Assembly (NCBI GenBank): GCA_021731185.1
Contig: JAKFXW010000142.1
Span: 1 to 9,099, forward strand
Direction: 5' to 3'
DNA from: Gallionellaceae bacterium
GTDB lineage: Bacteria > Pseudomonadota > Gammaproteobacteria > Burkholderiales > Gallionellaceae
DNA length: 9,099 bases
This document shows positions 6,436 to 9,099 of the stretch, piece after piece. The position numbers were made by a program, and so were the translations under genes. The stretch's first letter is position 1. Every line of letters begins with the position of its first letter. A model generated the notes under the pieces. The model searched no databases. It worked only from the letters and a program-made list of their open reading frames with translations, and was not told the DNA's origin.

Positions 6436-8397
6436 TTACACTGGCACGATCCGCGCCGTAGCGGGCGCTATCGGATGGCGATAGCGACGATCAGTTACCG
6501 CCAATAAACCACCTAACGCCATCAGCACACAGCCGCCCCATATCCAGTACACCATGGGTTTGTGCATAATGCGTAATGTCCATTCTTCTACGCCTACCTG
6601 TTCACCCAAGGCCACGTACAGATCGCGGAATACGGTTGTGCTGATTGCCGCTTCAGTCATTGGTGCAGATTGTTTGGTGTAGGCGCGTTTTTCTGGATAA
6701 AGTGTGGCCACTTTGGTACCTTGCTTAGTGACCTCAATAGTCGCTTGCGCGGCTTCATAATTCGGCCCGCGCTTATCCTGCACGCCTAAAAATTGAAACG
6801 TGTAGCCGTCTAGCGTGGTGGTATCACCTGCGCGTACGCGTACTTCGCTGCTGGTTTCGTAACCATTCACCAACGTGACACCCAACACAAATATGCCGAT
6901 ACCCGCGTGTGCCAGTAACATGCCGTAGGTAGCGCGCGTGGTGGAGCGTAACTTAGCCCACGCGCCTTCGGTGCCGCTACTCACCCGGTTGGATAGAAAA
7001 GCTACGCTGGACAGCATTGCCCACAAGCCGAGCGACACGCCAGCAACCACAGGTGCTGACCATTTACCAAACAGGAACGGCACCACGATAGCCAGCGCAA
7101 TACTGGCTGTTATCCACGGCCATAATTGTTTAATGATGCGGGCGAAGCCGTCTTGCTTCCAGCGCGCGGTTTGTCCCAAGCCCATCATCAACACGGCAAT
7201 GCCCATGATGGGCGCAAATACGGCTTCAAAATAAGGCGGGCCGACAGAAATTTTTCCAAGATTCAGCGCATCAAGAAACAGCGGATACAGTGTGCCCAAG
7301 AACACGGTGCCAGCCGCAGCGACCAGCAGCACGTTATTCACCAGCAACATGGATTCACGCGAGACTAGTTCAAAGCCACTGCCTAGGCCAACTTTTTGCG
7401 CGCGCCAGGCAAAGAGTGCCAACGAGCCACCCACCACGACGCATATATAGATCAGAATAAATAAGCCGCGTGTGGGGTCGGATGCAAAAGAATGCACCGA
7501 AGTTAACACGCCGGAACGCACCAAAAATGTACCCAGCAAGCTTAGGGAAAATGCCGCGATGGCTAATATCACCGTCCAGCTTTTAAACGCGCCGCGTTTT
7601 TCGGTGACAGCGAGAGAGTGAATCAAGGCTGTTCCTACCAACCATGGCATGAAAGAGGCGTTTTCGACTGGATCCCAAAACCACCAGCCGCCCCAACCTA
7701 ATTCATAATATGCCCACCAGCTGCCCAGCATGACCCCCAAGGTTAGAAACATCCATGCCAGCGTCGTCCACGGACGCGACCAGCGCGCCCAAGTTGCATC
7801 CAGCTTGCCGCCGATGAGCGCGGCAATCGCGAAAGCAAAGGTCACCGAAAATCCCACGTAACCCATATACAACAAAGGCGGGTGAATAATCATGCCAAAA
7901 TCCTGCAGTTGCGGATTAAGGTCGTGACCATCTATCGCGCCGGGCAAAAGTCGTTCAAAGGGGTTGGAAGTAAACAAGGTAAAAGCAATAAAACCCATGC
8001 TGATCAAACCCATTACACCCAACACGCGCGCCACCATTTCGACTGGCAAGCGTTTGCTGAACAAGGCTACGGCCAGTGTCCAGCCAGCCAGCATGATCAG
8101 CCATAGCAGGAGTGAACCTTCATGACCGCCCCACGTTGCCGCAACGCGATATTGCAGCGGCAGTAAAAGATTGGAGTGGTTGGCGACGAATTTGACGGTG
8201 AAGTCGAAGGTAATAAATGAGTACATTAAACATCCAAACGCGATCACCGCACACAACATTTGCCCATATACAGCAGGCTTGGCCACGGCCATTAAACGTT
8301 GACTGCCGTTCAGGCTGCCTATGATGGGCAAAGTACCTAATATCAGCGCCAACACCATTGCCAGAATCAGTGCAAAACTACCAATTTCGGGGATCAA
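6436..8397 (-). CDS. ccmF: Cytochrome c haem lyase CcmF
   Basis: A 653-residue polytopic membrane protein of normal length for CcmF, with many hydrophobic segments and a long soluble periplasmic loop near residues 515-605. The WWD haem-binding domain is clear: WGGWWFWDPVENASFMPW at about 235-252. Histidines at 172 (IHPPLLYMGY), 260 (ALIHS), 302 (SVHSF) and 497 (LLAHAG) lie in the contexts of the four haem-liganding histidines known from E. coli CcmF. It attaches haem b delivered by CcmE to reduced apocytochrome thiols. The start is TTG at 8397, giving the typical MIPEIG beginning. AAGGGAG lies six bases upstream, and no in-frame ATG would give a complete family N-terminus. The TTG overlaps the stop of a 24-codon upstream ORF. 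ccmF leads the ccmFGHI operon here. Confidence 0.97.
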   Translation of the reverse strand: MIPEIGSFALILAMVLALILGTLPIIGSLNGSQRLMAVAKPAVYGQMLCAVIAFGCLMYSFITFDFTVKFVANHSNLLLPLQYRVAATWGGHEGSLLLWLIMLAGWTLAVALFSKRLPVEMVARVLGVMGLISMGFIAFTLFTSNPFERLLPGAIDGHDLNPQLQDFGMIIHPPLLYMGYVGFSVTFAFAIAALIGGKLDATWARWSRPWTTLAWMFLTLGVMLGSWWAYYELGWGGWWFWDPVENASFMPWLVGTALIHSLAVTEKRGAFKSWTVILAIAAFSLSLLGTFLVRSGVLTSVHSFASDPTRGLFILIYICVVVGGSLALFAWRAQKVGLGSGFELVSRESMLLVNNVLLVAAAGTVFLGTLYPLFLDALNLGKISVGPPYFEAVFAPIMGIAVLMMGLGQTARWKQDGFARIIKQLWPWITASIALAIVVPFLFGKWSAPVVAGVSLGLWAMLSSVAFLSNRVSSGTEGAWAKLRSTTRATYGMLLAHAGIGIFVLGVTLVNGYETSSEVRVRAGDTTTLDGYTFQFLGVQDKRGPNYEAAQATIEVTKQGTKVATLYPEKRAYTKQSAPMTEAAISTTVFRDLYVALGEQVGVEEWTLRIMHKPMVYWIWGGCVLMALGGLLAVTDRRYRHPIAPATARIVPV

Positions 8398-8468
8398 TTA
8401 ACGCTCCCTTCGATTATGTTGGTTATTTGATTTTTTAATTTATCTACACTCATTCTCATACACGTCAT
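8394..8468 (-). CDS. 24-codon upstream ORF overlapping the ccmF start
   Basis: An ATG at 8468 is preceded by AGAAGGA at seven bases, one of the best ribosome binding sites in the window. The frame encodes 24 residues, beginning MTCMRMSVDKL and ending EGSVN. It closes with a TGA that shares bases with the ccmF TTG start (TTGA, four-base overlap). Additional in-frame ATGs lie at codons 4 and 6. The peptide is hydrophilic with no membrane segment, so it is not CcmD. The arrangement suggests a leader ORF that couples translation to ccmF, where the weak TTG would be reached by terminating ribosomes. I do not recognise the peptide, and it may have no role as a protein. Confidence 0.42.
   Translation of the reverse strand: MTCMRMSVDKLKNQITNIIEGSVN
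8404..8410 (-). promoter_or_regulatory. Ribosome binding site supporting the ccmF TTG start
   Basis: AAGGGAG on the minus strand ends six bases before the TTG at 8397. Its strength and spacing make up for the rare start codon. It lies inside the small upstream ORF, so ribosomes translating that ORF would pass over it. Confidence 0.7.
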
Positions 8469-8475
8469 TGCTCAA

Positions 8476-8482
8476 TCCTTCT
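8476..8482 (-). promoter_or_regulatory. Strong ribosome binding site of the upstream ORF
   Basis: AGAAGGA lies seven bases before the ATG at 8468. A site this good in front of a 24-codon frame is the main sign that the ORF is translated. Confidence 0.5.
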
Positions 8483-8501
8483 TGTTGGTAGGTTCAACTA
8501 C

Positions 8502-8513
8502 TTAACTTGTTAA
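8502..8513. promoter_or_regulatory. Small palindrome, possible operator upstream of ccmF
   Basis: TTAACTTGTTAA has two five-base arms around a two-base centre. It lies in AT-rich sequence 34 bases upstream of the small leader ORF, where a ccm promoter would be expected. It does not match the FNR/Crp-type consensus. No convincing sigma-70 -35/-10 pair could be assigned around it. It could be an operator or chance. Confidence 0.25.
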
Positions 8514-8527
8514 TTTGATAAAAGCCT

Positions 8528-8571
8528 AGCCTGATCCTTGAGATTACCCTGATCCCGATGACTGTCAGGCT
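8528..8571. repeat. Inverted and direct repeats in the xth-ccmF intergenic region
   Basis: AGCCTGA (8528-8534) and TCAGGCT (8565-8571) form a seven-base inverted repeat around 30 bases. Within it CCTGATCC occurs directly repeated at 8530-8537 and 8548-8555, an 18-base period. On the minus-strand transcript a short T-run (TTTT) follows the second arm. A weak terminator for the exonuclease gene, or a leader structure for ccmF, is possible. The long loop argues against a standard intrinsic terminator. Confidence 0.35.
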
Positions 8572-8671
8572 TACCTTAAATTTAGACCTATAGGGCAGTT
8601 TTACCTGCGCTTAGTCCCAGTATTCTAAATCAAACTGTAACTGCGAATTCTAACATGGACAGGAATATACA

Positions 8672-9099
8672 CTACTCACTCTCCAGAATATAATTGTAAT
8701 CTATGATTAGCGGGGCATGGTCGCTGAAACGTTGCATTTTATAGATGGCGGCACTTTGCGCGGTGCGGGCAAGGACGGGAGTCGCAATTTGATAATCAAT
8801 ACGCCAACCGACATCCTTTGCCCAAGCCTGACCCCGATTAGACCACCAAGTGTAGGCTTCGAGGTCGGGGTGCAGGCGGCGGAATACATCGACAAAGCCA
8901 ATATCATTCAGTAACGCTGTTAGCCAAGCACGTTCCTCTGGCAGAAAGCCTGAGTTTTTGCGGTTGCCGCGCCAATTTTTTAAATCCTTTTCCGTGTGTG
9001 CAATATTCCAGTCGCCGCACAATAAAAATTCTCGCCCGCTAACAAACATCTCGCGCAAATGCGGCATGAATGCAGCCATAAATTTAAACTTGATAGCTT
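8672..9099 (-). CDS. xth: Exonuclease III-type AP endonuclease, C-terminal part
   Basis: The frame is open to the right edge, and 142 complete codons are visible. An ATG at 9079 is internal, not the true start. The C-terminal half of the ExoIII/APE1 endonuclease-exonuclease-phosphatase fold is intact. GDWNIAHTEKDL carries the catalytic Asp and Asn, DVFRRLHP and YTWWSNR are followed by the DNA-contact strand VGWRIDY, and FSDHAPL carries the catalytic Asp-His pair. The enzyme cuts the backbone 5' to abasic sites and trims 3' blocked ends in base excision repair in the cytoplasm. Normal family length is about 250-270 residues, so just over half is present. It ends with TAG 274 bases upstream of ccmF and is probably a separate transcription unit. 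No functional link to the ccm genes is apparent. Confidence 0.94.
   Translation of the reverse strand, partial: AIKFKFMAAFMPHLREMFVSGREFLLCGDWNIAHTEKDLKNWRGNRKNSGFLPEERAWLTALLNDIGFVDVFRRLHPDLEAYTWWSNRGQAWAKDVGWRIDYQIATPVLARTAQSAAIYKMQRFSDHAPLIIDYNYILESE

Noticed and set aside
8600..8640. Possible sigma-70 promoter around TAGAAT on the minus strand upstream of ccmF
   Set aside because: The -10-like hexamer has no acceptable -35 element at 16-18 bases, so it was not listed as a promoter.

Overview
The window reads as a stretch of proteobacterial chromosome. The supporting signs are System I cytochrome c maturation genes, a Tat-type lipoprotein, and a sigma-54-dependent NtrC-class regulator. 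Base composition is moderate. The overall look, including the exonuclease III variant, suggests a betaproteobacterium, perhaps in or near the Nitrosomonadales, but this is inference without any database search. Every gene I can support lies on the minus strand, so transcription runs from high to low coordinates.

Layout, in transcription order. (1) 9099-8672: the C-terminal part of an exonuclease III-type AP endonuclease, cut by the window edge. (2) 8671-8398: a 274-base intergenic region with small inverted and direct repeats. It also holds a well-placed 24-codon upstream ORF whose stop overlaps the TTG start of ccmF. (3) 8397-4127: a tight ccmF-ccmG-ccmH-ccmI operon with gaps or overlaps of 14, -8 and -4 bases, encoding the haem ligation and apocytochrome-handling half of System I. 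ccmABCDE are not here. (4) 4114-3787: a 328-bp element with 28-bp imperfect terminal inverted repeats, resembling a non-autonomous transposable element. (5) 3756-163: a TlpA/thioredoxin-fold lipoprotein, a membrane sensor kinase and an NtrC-class regulator, in close order. (6) 156 to the window edge: the start of a short-spaced gene encoding a signal peptide followed by APEQVLA heptad repeats. The gene is unrecognised and incomplete.

How the parts may work together. CcmF, CcmG, CcmH and CcmI reduce, hold and haem-load apocytochromes c in the periplasm. The next gene encodes a second periplasmic thiol-disulfide protein (WCGPC), followed by a two-component system with a periplasmic sensor domain. 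If the 328-bp element is removed, the tlpA-like gene would start about 42 bp after the ccmI stop. The ancestral arrangement may therefore have been one long ccmFGHI-tlpA-kinase-regulator-repeat protein transcription unit, later split by the insertion. A link between thiol redox or cytochrome c maturation state and the two-component system is a hypothesis from gene order only.

The most notable items are the candidate mobile element and the operon break it implies, the secreted heptad-repeat gene at the left edge, and two tiny ORFs that overlap neighbouring genes' start codons in a way that suggests translational coupling. I found no tRNA, rRNA, CRISPR array or plus-strand gene.
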